DNA of 64,000 nt from Psychrobacter immobilis (GTDB taxonomy: Bacteria; Pseudomonadota; Gammaproteobacteria; Pseudomonadales; Moraxellaceae). Positions within the stretch are counted from its first letter, which is position 1. Every line of letters begins with the position of its first letter. Location of the stretch: the NCBI RefSeq assembly GCF_904846065.1, contig NZ_CAJGZV010000001.1:2728001-2792000 (forward strand). Direction: 5' to 3'. Below, one piece after another: positions 1-8,480 of this stretch. The translations under genes and the position numbers were made by a program. Below the pieces are notes generated by a model, which was given only the letters and a program-made list of their open reading frames with translations, searched no databases and was not told where the DNA came from.

Positions 1-31
1 CTAGTATCGCCACAATAACAAAGCTTTGTAA

Positions 32-60
32 ATTATAGTGTTATTGATAATCATTATCAA
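32..60 (-). promoter_or_regulatory. Fur-box promoter reading out of the left edge
   Basis: On the minus strand a -35 hexamer TTGATA (60-55), a 17-nt spacer and a perfect -10 TATAAT (37-32) form a strong sigma-70 promoter. The -35 and spacer are covered by a perfect 8-1-8 palindrome, TTGATAAT-C-ATTATCAA (44-60), which closely matches the Fur consensus. Fur bound here would block RNA polymerase, so the gene to the left of the window is probably iron-repressed (for example a siderophore receptor). That gene is not visible. Confidence 0.7.
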
Positions 61-201
61 TATTTAATTAATATTAATATAACCATTTAGCTAACGATTG
101 TTTTATAAATAAAAGTACCAAAAATATTTCAAATTGATTTAAAGCAAACGGAATCCTAATACCTAAAATCATTTTGAATTTGAAATCTAAATATCAGGCA
201 T

Positions 202-232
202 AAAAAAAGGCCAGTTTATCACTGACCTTTTT
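202..232 (-). terminator. Rho-independent terminator of the OmpA-like lipoprotein gene
   Basis: A stem with arms GGCCAGT and ACTGACC (one G-T pair) around a TTATC loop is flanked by a T run on the minus strand. It lies 35 bases after the stop of the lipoprotein gene. Confidence 0.75.
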
Positions 233-266
233 CAACACTATAGTGACAGCTAAACCATCGTATGAA

Positions 267-920
267 TTAACGTACGTTGTTTGGCGCATTGATGGTTAAT
301 TCAACACGGCGGTTTTGCTGACGACCATACTCGGTACTGTTATCAGCAACTGGACGAGACTCACCATAAGCGACGACATTGATACGGCTAGAAGCCACAC
401 CGCGTGCGCTTAAATAGTTAGCTACTGCATAAGCACGATCGCGTGACAGTTTCATGTTATAAGCATCAGAACCTTTGCTATCAGTATGACCAGCAACCGT
501 TATCGTGTTTTGATTATATTCATTTAGCGTTGATGCAAGCTTATCAAGCGTTGGTCTAAATGATGGGTTTAAAGACGCATCATCAAATGAGAACGTGATG
601 TTGCCTGGCATTACTAGGTCAATATTACCGTTCGCATTTGGCGTAACGGTTACACCTGTACCAGCCATTTGCTGCTCAAGCTGCTTGGCTTGACGCTCCA
701 TGTAGTAACCAACACCAGCACCCAAAGCTGCGCCAATCGCGGCATCACGACCTGTGTTATCACCACCTGTTGCTTTTGAAATTGCGCCGCCGCCTAAAGC
801 ACCTGCCAATGTACCAATGGCAGTTTTGTTCAAGCGTTGTTGTCCAGTGTTTGGATCAGTAGCACAACCGCTAAGAGCTAGACCTGACGCTACTGCTGCA
901 ATCATTAATGTATTACGCAT
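267..920 (-). CDS. OmpA-family outer-membrane lipoprotein (YiaD/Pal-like)
   Basis: The 217-residue protein is a lipoprotein with a C-terminal OmpA peptidoglycan-binding domain, likely anchoring the outer membrane to the cell wall. The signal peptide starts MRNTLMIAAV and ends in the lipobox LSGC (Cys18). A glycine-rich Glycine-zipper-like segment follows (about residues 40-75, GALGGG, GAALGAGVGYY). The OmpA domain (about 105-215) carries the NTITVAGHTDSKG and SRDRAYAVANYL motifs and the RVELTI end. An upstream in-frame ATG at 995 would add 25 residues before the signal peptide. The start at 920 is preferred because AAGAGGAA lies just before it. A TATAAT-like box sits at 950-945. The gene is monocistronic, with its own terminator. 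Homologs include YiaD of E. coli, and the exact paralog cannot be fixed. Confidence 0.9.
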   Translation of the reverse strand: MRNTLMIAAVASGLALSGCATDPNTGQQRLNKTAIGTLAGALGGGAISKATGGDNTGRDAAIGAALGAGVGYYMERQAKQLEQQMAGTGVTVTPNANGNIDLVMPGNITFSFDDASLNPSFRPTLDKLASTLNEYNQNTITVAGHTDSKGSDAYNMKLSRDRAYAVANYLSARGVASSRINVVAYGESRPVADNSTEYGRQQNRRVELTINAPNNVR

Positions 921-1275
921 AATATTTCCTCTTAAGTTTAAAAAATTATAGACAAACAAAGTGTGCTTTTTATAAATATTTTCTGTTAATTCCATCTAAA
1001 TGCTGAATATACACTCGTCATTATTATGGCAATTACAATCTAATCATGTGTAATATTTTGTCACACCTGTGTATGAGAAGTGCAGAATGATTTAATGAGG
1101 CTTTCACAATGATTGGATACGTTTGTGTTCTCACTTTTAACTACCCATTAGCGCAAGGTGTTATCACAAGTCACGTTTACACTCGTACACTCTGAACCGT
1201 TTCTGCTAAAATTGTGCAATAAAACTGGCAATGAATCATTTATATACTAATAAGACTGACCGAAAAGGATTTAGC
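921..1275. other. Divergent intergenic region
   Basis: This AT-rich spacer separates the divergent lipoprotein and acyltransferase genes. On the minus strand TATAAT (950-945) is a fair -10 box for the lipoprotein gene, without a convincing -35. I see no ORF or RNA gene in it. The in-frame ATG at 1231 of the acyltransferase lies here but lacks a ribosome binding site. Confidence 0.4.
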
Positions 1276-2238
1276 ATGCGATTGACATCCACTATTCGAA
1301 AAATACACGAACGCAACCCTAAATTAGGCAAAGCCGTTTCACTTGCGACAGCGACTGGGGTTATTGCAGCCAACAGCTTCGGTGGTAGTATTCCCTTATG
1401 GTTAATGGGTGTCGGCAAAGTCATCACTGGTGCTCCTATCGCAGACAAAGCGGTCATCAAAATCGCGACTTATTGGATAAGTAGCAACAGTGCCTTGATC
1501 GATGACATGTTGCCACGTAAAGATTGGCGCATCAGCTTACCCGATGACGTTCACATCAATGGCAAATATTTGCTGGTAAGTAATCATCAGTCTTGGGTCG
1601 ATACCAGTATCGTGCAGTACATTAGTGAAAAACGCTTGCCATTGACACGGTTTTTTACCAAATTTGAACTGATTTACATTCCGATTGTGGGTCAAGCCTT
1701 TTACTTTTTAGACTTCCCAATGATGCGTCGGCATTCTAAAGAAGCCGTCGCTAAAAACCCTGCTCTACAAGGCAAAGACATCGAAGAAGCCAAACGCGCC
1801 TGTGCCCTGTTAAAAGACAAACCTTTTACTTTGTTAAATTACTTAGAAGGCACGCGTTTCACCAAAGCCAAACATGCAAAGCAACAGTCTCCTTATACTC
1901 ATTTATTGAAGCCACGGGCAGGCGGCCTATCTTTAGCCATTAACGCGCTAGGCGAAGACATCGATGGCATACTAGATATGACCATCGTTTATCCTGATGG
2001 TGTGCCAAGTTATAGTGATTTGTGGAAAGGTAACATCAAGCGTTTGGGCGTCGATGTGCGTTATATTGAGATGCCTGATGCATTATTTAACGGTATTAAA
2101 AATGGTGGTTACGAAAATGATGACGCGGTAAAATCTCAAATGTTTGATTGGGTAGAGCAAATTTGGCAGCAAAAAGATCAGCGTATTACCGATATGTTGG
2201 CTGAGTTTGAAACAAACCCTAAAGCTCCGAATGCTTAG
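1276..2238 (+). CDS. PlsC-like acyltransferase (YihG type)
   Basis: This 320-residue protein belongs to the lysophospholipid acyltransferase family, which moves acyl chains from acyl-CoA or acyl-ACP to lysophospholipids at the inner membrane. The catalytic NHQSWVD (HX4D) motif is near residue 100, the second block FTKFELIYIPIVG follows, and the substrate-binding LEGTR motif is near residue 190. The N-terminus is basic, then a hydrophobic stretch (about residues 20-50) likely attaches it to the membrane. The start at 1276 is chosen because AAGGAT lies 5 bases upstream; an in-frame ATG at 1231 has none. Length and motif spacing resemble E. coli YihG more than the shorter PlsC. It has no operon partner. 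The exact lipid substrate is unknown. Confidence 0.85.
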   Translation: MRLTSTIRKIHERNPKLGKAVSLATATGVIAANSFGGSIPLWLMGVGKVITGAPIADKAVIKIATYWISSNSALIDDMLPRKDWRISLPDDVHINGKYLLVSNHQSWVDTSIVQYISEKRLPLTRFFTKFELIYIPIVGQAFYFLDFPMMRRHSKEAVAKNPALQGKDIEEAKRACALLKDKPFTLLNYLEGTRFTKAKHAKQQSPYTHLLKPRAGGLSLAINALGEDIDGILDMTIVYPDGVPSYSDLWKGNIKRLGVDVRYIEMPDALFNGIKNGGYENDDAVKSQMFDWVEQIWQQKDQRITDMLAEFETNPKAPNA

Positions 2239-2427
2239 AGACATCGTTAATAGAGCAACGGCATACAACAGTGAATTACTTTAAGTCGTTTTAAAACTAC
2301 GATTGAGCGCTGTTGTTTAAAATGCCGATTCGTAAATGCTGACTGTAAACCCCAACTCATAAATGATAATGCGTAATTATAATGAAAGATGGGTTGTTTT
2401 TTGGCTCTATTCATTGATAATGTGAAT

Positions 2428-2449
2428 AGTCATGAGCCCATGACTTTTT
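2428..2449 (+). terminator. Probable Rho-independent terminator
   Basis: A perfect 7-bp stem, AGTCATG and CATGACT, around the loop AGCC is followed by five T. It lies 190 bases after the acyltransferase stop and before the next gene. The stem is only moderately GC-rich, so strength is uncertain. Confidence 0.5.
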
Positions 2450-2527
2450 GACCGTTAGTGACTTGATAGCCCTGTACTATTTGAGCCGCTTATTTTTCGT
2501 GCTATTTATCATTTATAAGGTTTGACT

Positions 2528-3613
2528 GTGCCCGCTTCCTCTTCTACTAGCCTGCCTCTAGACTCAGCGCCTGTATCCAATCAGCCGCCTAATAATACGC
2601 TGCCACCGCCAAACCGACCAACGCCAAATCGCTTAAAACTCACTTACGATATCGTGATGATTATTGCCATCAGTATCGATCTATTATTGATTAGTATTGA
2701 TGCTATCTTGATGAGTAGCTTTAGTAGCAATGCCGCAGGATGGCTCAGTATTAGCGATGCTCTCAACTGGTATCAAAATACCTTACATGAGCCTTTACGT
2801 ACCGCTGGTGGATTTTTCACCCTATTTTTGATCTTTGAGCTACTGCTACGTTGGGCGATTGCGATTAAACAAAACGTCTACTATCGCTGGTTCTTTTTTC
2901 CTTTTGTCCATTGGTATGAGGTATTGGGGTGCTTTCCGCAGCTGCGTGCCTTACGTTTATTCCGAGCGGTCATCATTGGGCGACGCTTATACCAGCTTGG
3001 TTACCAAGTGCTGCCGCAGCCATGGATCAATCGGATTAGGTTCTATATCGACTTATTATTAGAAGAGCTATCCGACCGCGTCATATTGACGACTATTCAA
3101 AACTTTCGGCAGCAACTGACCGATCCTAAAACGCATAAATCTTTTATTGAATCAACGATAACTCGTAATCGTAACGAGATTGAGGCAGCAGTGCTGTCGA
3201 TACTGCGCACAGAGCTAGCACCAAAACTACAGGAGTTGACGGCAGCATCAGGTGGCGGCAGTATATTAGCCAGCGAGATGGGCAATGCTATTGAAGAGGG
3301 TTTGGCCAATACGCCTGAGCTGCGTCGCTACCTACGCATGATACCGATTGCCGGTAGCTTGATTGAATCACAGTTGCAACACGTCGGTCACAATATAGGC
3401 GAAAACGTTGTTTACGCACTGAATAAACGCCTTCTAGACCCTGAACGCCTCGATTCATTGATGGTAGCGATTGCCAACGGCATTGCCAGTATCGATACGG
3501 ATAATACTGCGTTAGATACCTTGATTTCGAGTATCATTGATGACAGTTTGACAGAATTTGAAGCGCAGGTAAAAGTGCAGCAGTGGAAGCATCAAGAGAT
3601 GCTTCATCTATAA
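2528..3613 (+). CDS. Membrane protein with voltage-sensor-like helices and a long cytoplasmic tail
   Basis: This 361-residue protein is not assigned to a named family. After a Pro/Ser/Asn-rich start, hydrophobic helices are seen at about 40-62 and 94-112. The second ends FELLLRW, like the S2 helix of voltage-gated channels. Next comes WYEVLGCFPQLRALRLFRAV with further Arg (about 130-155), resembling the S3-S4 paddle. No pore helix or selectivity filter follows; instead there is about 200 residues of predicted helix (SDRVILTTIQNF, AAVLSILRTELAPKLQEL). A GTG start at 2528 is preferred because ATAAGG lies 7 bases upstream; a TTG at 2522 is too close to it. It sits between an acyltransferase and minC with no evident operon link. 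The voltage-sensor comparison is my inference from the residue pattern. Confidence 0.75.
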   Translation: MPASSSTSLPLDSAPVSNQPPNNTLPPPNRPTPNRLKLTYDIVMIIAISIDLLLISIDAILMSSFSSNAAGWLSISDALNWYQNTLHEPLRTAGGFFTLFLIFELLLRWAIAIKQNVYYRWFFFPFVHWYEVLGCFPQLRALRLFRAVIIGRRLYQLGYQVLPQPWINRIRFYIDLLLEELSDRVILTTIQNFRQQLTDPKTHKSFIESTITRNRNEIEAAVLSILRTELAPKLQELTAASGGGSILASEMGNAIEEGLANTPELRRYLRMIPIAGSLIESQLQHVGHNIGENVVYALNKRLLDPERLDSLMVAIANGIASIDTDNTALDTLISSIIDDSLTEFEAQVKVQQWKHQEMLHL

Positions 3614-3739
3614 TCCATACTGCTAATAGCACGCCCTGCCTAAAAAACATTAGGCTTGGCAAGCAAATGAATGGTATGACTCGATAATAAAAACAACACC
3701 GTGAATACAGTGACAGAATTATCTCTTGAGGATTTATAT

Positions 3740-4603
3740 ATGACAGTTTCAGACAACGACAGCCAAGGCTCGAGCGCCGCGCCAGCATTACCAGCATTGG
3801 CATTTTATGGCAAGATGCTGACTTTTTCACGTTTGCAATTTAGCACAGATGATTTAGGTGCGATAGACGCCCAGCTTGCCACAACGCTTAGTAATAAATC
3901 TAGCAATATCCCTATCCTTATCGATAGCGAGGTTGAACAAGATCTCTCAGCATTGGTAGAGCTTTTATGGTCGTGGGGCTTACAGCCTATTGGCGTCGTG
4001 ACTGGCACACTAGATGCGCAAGCCCGTGAACAGCGATTGGCCATCTTCCCTGCTGATGGCAAACGTATTGAGCGTATATTACCTAGCAAGAAAGCTGCAA
4101 CTCAAGTAAGTAAAGCTCCCGATGATAAGCATACAGAATCAGCCAGTACCAATTCAACCAGTACCAATTCAGACATTAACGATGATACTGCAGACATCAG
4201 CGAGTCAAACACAGAAACAACGATAGCAAACGCCACAGCAGAGACACTGGTGAGCGCTGAGCATATTACCAGCCTAATTTACGATCAAATGCTACGCTCA
4301 GGACAAAGCCTGAATCACGTGGGCGGTGATTTAATTTTGACCAATAGTGTCAATAGCGGGGCGGAAGCGATTACCGATAACAGCTTGCACGTTTACGGTC
4401 GTGCCCAAGGGCGTTTGGTTGCTGGCGCTACCGGTGACAAAGATGCCCGTATTTTTTGTCAAGTTTTTAATCCTTCTTTGGTGTCAGTGGCGGGAACTTA
4501 TTGCTTACGAGACAACTTACCTGAGCACGTGATTGACAAATCTGTACAAGTAAGATTTGTAGAAGGTGAAGGCTTAGTATTTACGGTAATGGATGACGCT
4601 TAA
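3740..4603 (+). CDS. minC: Septum site-determining protein MinC
   Basis: MinC inhibits FtsZ ring assembly away from midcell and is recruited to the membrane by MinD. The 287-residue protein has the N-terminal FtsZ-binding domain (about 15-105) and the C-terminal beta-helix MinD-binding domain (about 180-287, with QSLNHVGGDLILTNSVN and ARIFCQVFNPSLVSVAG). Between them is an unusually long Ser/Thr/Asn/Asp-rich linker (about 116-170). The start at 3740 is preferred because GAGGA lies shortly upstream; the frame is open back to a GTG at 3701. It is followed not directly by minD but by 450 bases of noncoding DNA, so minC may be transcribed separately from minDE. Confidence 0.95.
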   Translation: MTVSDNDSQGSSAAPALPALAFYGKMLTFSRLQFSTDDLGAIDAQLATTLSNKSSNIPILIDSEVEQDLSALVELLWSWGLQPIGVVTGTLDAQAREQRLAIFPADGKRIERILPSKKAATQVSKAPDDKHTESASTNSTSTNSDINDDTADISESNTETTIANATAETLVSAEHITSLIYDQMLRSGQSLNHVGGDLILTNSVNSGAEAITDNSLHVYGRAQGRLVAGATGDKDARIFCQVFNPSLVSVAGTYCLRDNLPEHVIDKSVQVRFVEGEGLVFTVMDDA

Positions 4604-5053
4604 ATCTTTTACCGTTAAGAGCAATAGATGCGTCCGTGATTTTTATAAATGTAGACAGGCTAAGCCGATTTTCATCATACATGACGCTTATCAAAAAACG
4701 TTTATTAGAAAATCTCAATAGTAGACGTTTAGACAGCGCACTTAATATTATAGTAAGTTTATTTAACAAAACTGTTCTATGATGAATCGCTAGCTCTGCC
4801 ACTATCTACACTACTCGTCAGCGTCTATTTTATTATTCACAATAGGCAATATTGACCAGAAAATTCTAGGTAGCACCGCTTTGTGATCCATATATAAGCT
4901 GTTTTTCTGCTTTACTATGGACGTGCTATAAATTTTTGTTTATTTATGCTAGGCTACCTTCGCAGGTAGTGTATATATAGCATGTGAATAATGTGCAATT
5001 GCGCTATTTTTTTATATGAAAGATATCCCATTGATTCATAGGAGTGTGCCATT
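4604..5053 (+). other. Long minC-minD intergenic region with a small inverted repeat
   Basis: No convincing gene is present. A perfect hairpin with arms CTACCT (4954-4959) and AGGTAG (4964-4969) and a TCGC loop is followed by GTATATATAG, which could include a -10 element for minD, though no good -35 is seen. AGGAG at 5040-5044 is the minD ribosome binding site. Confidence 0.4.
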
Positions 5054-5869
5054 GTGGCGAAGATAGTTGTAATCACTTCAGGTAAAGGCGGTGTGGGCAA
5101 AACCACGACAAGTGCCTCTTTTGCCGCAGGTTTAGCATTGCGTGGCTATAAGACAGTCGTTATCGATTTTGATGTGGGTCTACGTAATCTAGACTTAATC
5201 ATGGGTTGTGAAAACCGAATTGTTTATGATTTTGTTGATGTCATCACTGGTAGCGCACGCTTGTCGCAAGCACTGGTCAAAGACAAACAGCTTGAAAACT
5301 TGTATATCCTACCCGCCAGTCAAACGCGTGATAAAGACGCCCTGACAGACGAAGGGGTGGCAGAGGTTATGTCTGAGCTGTCTAAACAGTTCGACTATAT
5401 TATCTGTGATTCACCAGCTGGTATTGAGCGCGGTGCACAACTCGCCATGTATCATGCTGATGAAGCGATCATCGTCACCAACCCTGAGATTTCCTCAGTG
5501 CGTGACTCAGACCGTATTATCGGTATCTTGCAAAGCCAGACCAAAAAGGTTGAAGAAAACCAAGGCTCTGTACGTGAGCATTTGATTATTACTCGTTATA
5601 ATGCTGAGCGTGCAGCAGCCAACGAGATGATGGACATTGATACCATTTCAAATGATATCCTAAAAGTTCCGTTACTTGGGGTTGTTCCTGAAAGTCACTC
5701 AGTGCTTGAAGCATCTAACCATGGTGAGCCTGTCATTCATTATACCGATTCAGTTGCTGGTCAATGTTATGATGACATCGTCGCCCGCTTCTTAGGTGAA
5801 GAACGCCCACTACGTCATATTGACGTGAAGAAAAAGAGTCTATTACAGCGCTGGTTTGGAGGTCAATGA
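5054..5869 (+). CDS. minD: Septum site-determining ATPase MinD
   Basis: MinD is a membrane-associated ParA-family ATPase that carries MinC to the poles and oscillates under MinE control. The 271-residue protein has the deviant Walker [10 protein letters not shown] (residues 10-18), switch [10 protein letters not shown], the Walker B-like [11 protein letters not shown], and the C-terminal amphipathic membrane helix [10 protein letters not shown]. It starts with GTG at 5054, 8 bases after AGGAG. Its stop overlaps the start of minE, indicating translational coupling. The length equals that of the family. Confidence 0.97.
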   Translation: MAKIVVITSGKGGVGKTTTSASFAAGLALRGYKTVVIDFDVGLRNLDLIMGCENRIVYDFVDVITGSARLSQALVKDKQLENLYILPASQTRDKDALTDEGVAEVMSELSKQFDYIICDSPAGIERGAQLAMYHADEAIIVTNPEISSVRDSDRIIGILQSQTKKVEENQGSVREHLIITRYNAERAAANEMMDIDTISNDILKVPLLGVVPESHSVLEASNHGEPVIHYTDSVAGQCYDDIVARFLGEERPLRHIDVKKKSLLQRWFGGQ

Positions 5870-6159
5870 TGACGAAGAAAAAAGGATTTTGGAGTAGCCT
5901 ATTTGGTACTGACGACAGTGGTAGCGCAGGTAGCGCTAATATGGCTACTGAGCGTCTTAAGGTTATCGTTGCGAGCGAAAATCGCTTAAACAACCGCTTA
6001 ACAGCTGATCGTATCGAAAAAATGAAACGTGAGATTTTAGAAGTGGTCAACAAATATGTTAATGGCGTACAGATTGATGATGTGAATATCAATCATCGTT
6101 CTGAGGACAGCCTAGACGTATTAGAGATGAATATCAGTCTACCTGAACACAAAAAATAA
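5869..6159 (+). CDS. minE: Cell division topological specificity factor MinE
   Basis: MinE stimulates MinD ATPase and thereby confines division inhibition to the poles. The 96-residue protein has the N-terminal membrane-targeting and MinD-interacting segment (GFWSSLFG, then [13 protein letters not shown]) and the dimerising topological-specificity domain ([13 protein letters not shown] onwards). Two adjacent ATG codons at 5866 and 5869 are possible. The second is better spaced from GGAGG (5858-5862). The gene overlaps the end of minD and is followed by a strong terminator. Confidence 0.95.
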   Translation: MTKKKGFWSSLFGTDDSGSAGSANMATERLKVIVASENRLNNRLTADRIEKMKREILEVVNKYVNGVQIDDVNINHRSEDSLDVLEMNISLPEHKK

Positions 6160-6178
6160 GCGCTGTCTTAGAAAAACA

Positions 6179-6214
6179 AAAAAGCCCTAAGTATCATAAC
6201 TTAGGGCTTTTTTA
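6179..6214. terminator. Bidirectional terminator between minE and cytochrome b561
   Basis: The arms AAAGCCCTAAGT and ACTTAGGGCTTT form a 12-bp perfect stem with A and T runs on either side. It can stop transcription from minE (+) and from the convergent cytochrome gene (-). Confidence 0.9.
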
Positions 6215-6268
6215 TATGGCATGAAATAGTAGGTTTACCTATAGCAGCCTACGATTATTTTGATACCA

Positions 6269-6796
6269 TTATTTTATACGCGCTATCAAATTGTCTTTTT
6301 TGACAAACTGATGATATAGAGCAGCACCGATATGAATAAGTGTAAAGGCAATAATGGTCGGCCAAATAATATCAGTATGCAGGTCATTATAAAAGCGTGC
6401 CAACCCTCTATCTGGTGTGACAAATACAGGGATTTGAAACAAGCCAAAAATATCGACGGGGCGTCCACCATAAACGGACATCAGCAAACCAGCTATTGGC
6501 ATTGCAATTAATAAGGCATATAAGCCAAAATGCGACAGTTTAGAGGCTAATAACTGCCACTTTGGCATCGGTACAGGTGGCGGCGCCTTAATAAATACAC
6601 GATTAAGCACCCGTGCTATCATCCAACATAACAAACTAATACCAAACGCTTTATGCAACCCAATATAAAGATTGTTATCCAAATTATCGTACAACAGAAT
6701 CATTATCCACGTAACCAACAGTAAAACGGCACTGATCCAGTGAAATATCCGGCTGCTGACTGGCCACTTTGACACATTTGAATTGCTACTATTCAT
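6269..6796 (-). CDS. Cytochrome b561 family protein
   Basis: This 175-residue inner-membrane protein is a di-heme b-type cytochrome of the bacterial b561 (CybB/YodB) family, thought to pass electrons from ubiquinol, in some members to superoxide. Four hydrophobic helices are visible, with heme-ligand candidates in RIFHW, GLHKAFG, LSHFGLY and LIHIGAALYH. The start at 6796 (MNSSNSNVSKW) is chosen because AGGA lies 6-7 bases upstream; the frame runs open to 6820. It is convergent with minE and stands alone before the Pil-Chp cluster. Confidence 0.9.
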   Translation of the reverse strand: MNSSNSNVSKWPVSSRIFHWISAVLLLVTWIMILLYDNLDNNLYIGLHKAFGISLLCWMIARVLNRVFIKAPPPVPMPKWQLLASKLSHFGLYALLIAMPIAGLLMSVYGGRPVDIFGLFQIPVFVTPDRGLARFYNDLHTDIIWPTIIAFTLIHIGAALYHQFVKKDNLIARIK

Positions 6797-6942
6797 GAGC
6801 TGTCCTATTACCCTCATCACTAATTATCTATCATCAATGTTGTAGACAAAACAACCACTCATTCAACGATTAGCAATCATCAAAGTAATTGGGTAACCCT
6901 ATTTCTCTGATAGTAGAAATAAACCCTGATATAAGCGAGAAG

Positions 6943-7458
6943 CTAACTGTCTAAATCGACCAATTGATGCGCAATTTTGTCTAAGTCGGGCACCAAATAA
7001 GCCTTATCATCAATCATAACCGTTTGGAAAAGATAGGATAGCATAACGTTTTCATCAAAAGGTAGGGCTGTTTTGTCGCTGTCTATATTATCGGCATGCT
7101 TAGGGCTGTTAAATTGCTCAGGAACGTCGATATCTTTGACCTCAGAAATACGCACTTGTCGCTGGTGCAGCTCGCCTGCCGTTTGTAAAGCTAAGCGATG
7201 ATCGGTAGTATTGCCCTCTAATACAATCATGGTATTTGGCATTTTATCTTGTGGTAGCAGATGACATACCACTACCTTTTGCTGCTGCCATTCATAGGTT
7301 GCCGTGCGCTCATTATAATCATCCACACTCAAAATCAGGCTGCTTGGAATAAGCCAGTCAGGTTGGTCGAATGCTGGCACAATAGTGACATCAAGCATAC
7401 CGTTATTCGTGGTCAGTAAACTCACTGCCTCAAACGAATGTTTCAAAATTTGTTTCAT
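6943..7458 (-). CDS. chpC: Divergent CheW-like protein, ChpC-like
   Basis: This 171-residue soluble protein is the last gene of the Pil-Chp cluster, 17 bases after chpB, so it is probably co-transcribed. Its size, position and fragments such as LIPSSLILSVDDYNER, VVVCHLLPQDKMPNTMIVLEG and DDKAYLVPDLDKIAHQL fit the ChpC accessory CheW-like adaptor, which would link additional receptors to the ChpA kinase. The sequence is divergent and carries an acidic stretch (about 120-140) in the middle. The assignment rests mostly on context; a cluster-specific hypothetical protein is the alternative. Confidence 0.65.
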   Translation of the reverse strand: MKQILKHSFEAVSLLTTNNGMLDVTIVPAFDQPDWLIPSSLILSVDDYNERTATYEWQQQKVVVCHLLPQDKMPNTMIVLEGNTTDHRLALQTAGELHQRQVRISEVKDIDVPEQFNSPKHADNIDSDKTALPFDENVMLSYLFQTVMIDDKAYLVPDLDKIAHQLVDLDS

Positions 7459-7475
7459 ACATCGCTCACAATCAG

Positions 7476-8480
7476 TTAATGCAAAGAGGCTACTACTAAT
7501 CTTTCATCAATATAGTCTGTTAGTTTTTGTGCTAAATCGGCTGGACTGCCAATAAAACCACAATACCCTGAATCAATAATCGCCTGAGGTTGACTTGGGC
7601 AAGCGCTTAAGCTGGGATCTTGCACCCACAATTGACTGTTGTTTTCTTGAATGAGATCCAGATACTGCGAACCATCATTACCCATGCCAGAAAATATAAT
7701 ATTGATAAGCTCGCTACCATAAACGTCGCTGGTGTTTTTGAGAATCTGACCAATCGCGGGCTTATACTCACCCTCCCAAGCTTGCTCTAGCAATATGACT
7801 CGACCGGTAGAGTCACAAACAATTTGCTTATCAATAGGAGCTATAAGACACTGTCCTGCTCTTAAACGCTGCGAAGAAGTAATTACCTGACAATGCCAGT
7901 CATTATGGCGATTCAGGATGCGTGGCAGTGTGCCAATCATCGTTTTATTAAAATGGTGCGCCAGCAAAATACACACTGGTAGCGTCGCCGACAAGTTATC
8001 CAAAAATTCTTTTATAGCACTCGGCCCGCCCATAGAAGCACCCAAAAATACTACGTAGCGCCAGTCTGCATCAGCATTATCAGGTTTGTGCACGGGTGCA
8101 TCCATTAAAACGGGTAATGCCAGCATATGTGCCAGCTTACGCTTTAATTTGCGCTGCCATTTGGCATATTGCGGCGCTTCATTCAGATAAGGTGCTTGAC
8201 TAAAACCCACCAACACCGCAGCAGGTTTAGATGCCGTGGTCGCGGCTACCACACTGTCGTCGTAATCACTATCTATTAGCCAGATGTCAATCGAGGTATC
8301 AGAGCGCCCCTGTTTTTCTTGCAGTTGCGCCCGTGACATACAGCCAACAAGGCTAAAACCACAACTGCGTACAGTATCTGAAAAGGCCATACGCTGATGA
8401 TGGTCTTCTGCCACTACCATCACCTTAATATCATCCTTGTTTTTTCCTCTTAGCGCCAAAACACGTGCATTATCCTTCAT
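7476..8480 (-). CDS. chpB: Pil-Chp methylesterase ChpB (CheB type)
   Basis: ChpB removes methyl groups from the receptor PilJ, opposing PilK. The C-terminal methylesterase domain (about 140-330) has the catalytic triad candidates Ser149 in LGASMGG, His175/176 in LAHHFN and Asp269 in GMGNDG. The N-terminal about 110 residues resemble a degenerate receiver domain (VMVVAEDHH, IDIWLIDSDYDD) that lacks a clear phosphorylation pocket, as in P. aeruginosa ChpB. The start at 8480 overlaps the end of chpA by 11 bases, consistent with translational coupling; no clear ribosome binding site is seen. Confidence 0.88.
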   Translation of the reverse strand: MKDNARVLALRGKNKDDIKVMVVAEDHHQRMAFSDTVRSCGFSLVGCMSRAQLQEKQGRSDTSIDIWLIDSDYDDSVVAATTASKPAAVLVGFSQAPYLNEAPQYAKWQRKLKRKLAHMLALPVLMDAPVHKPDNADADWRYVVFLGASMGGPSAIKEFLDNLSATLPVCILLAHHFNKTMIGTLPRILNRHNDWHCQVITSSQRLRAGQCLIAPIDKQIVCDSTGRVILLEQAWEGEYKPAIGQILKNTSDVYGSELINIIFSGMGNDGSQYLDLIQENNSQLWVQDPSLSACPSQPQAIIDSGYCGFIGSPADLAQKLTDYIDERLVVASLH

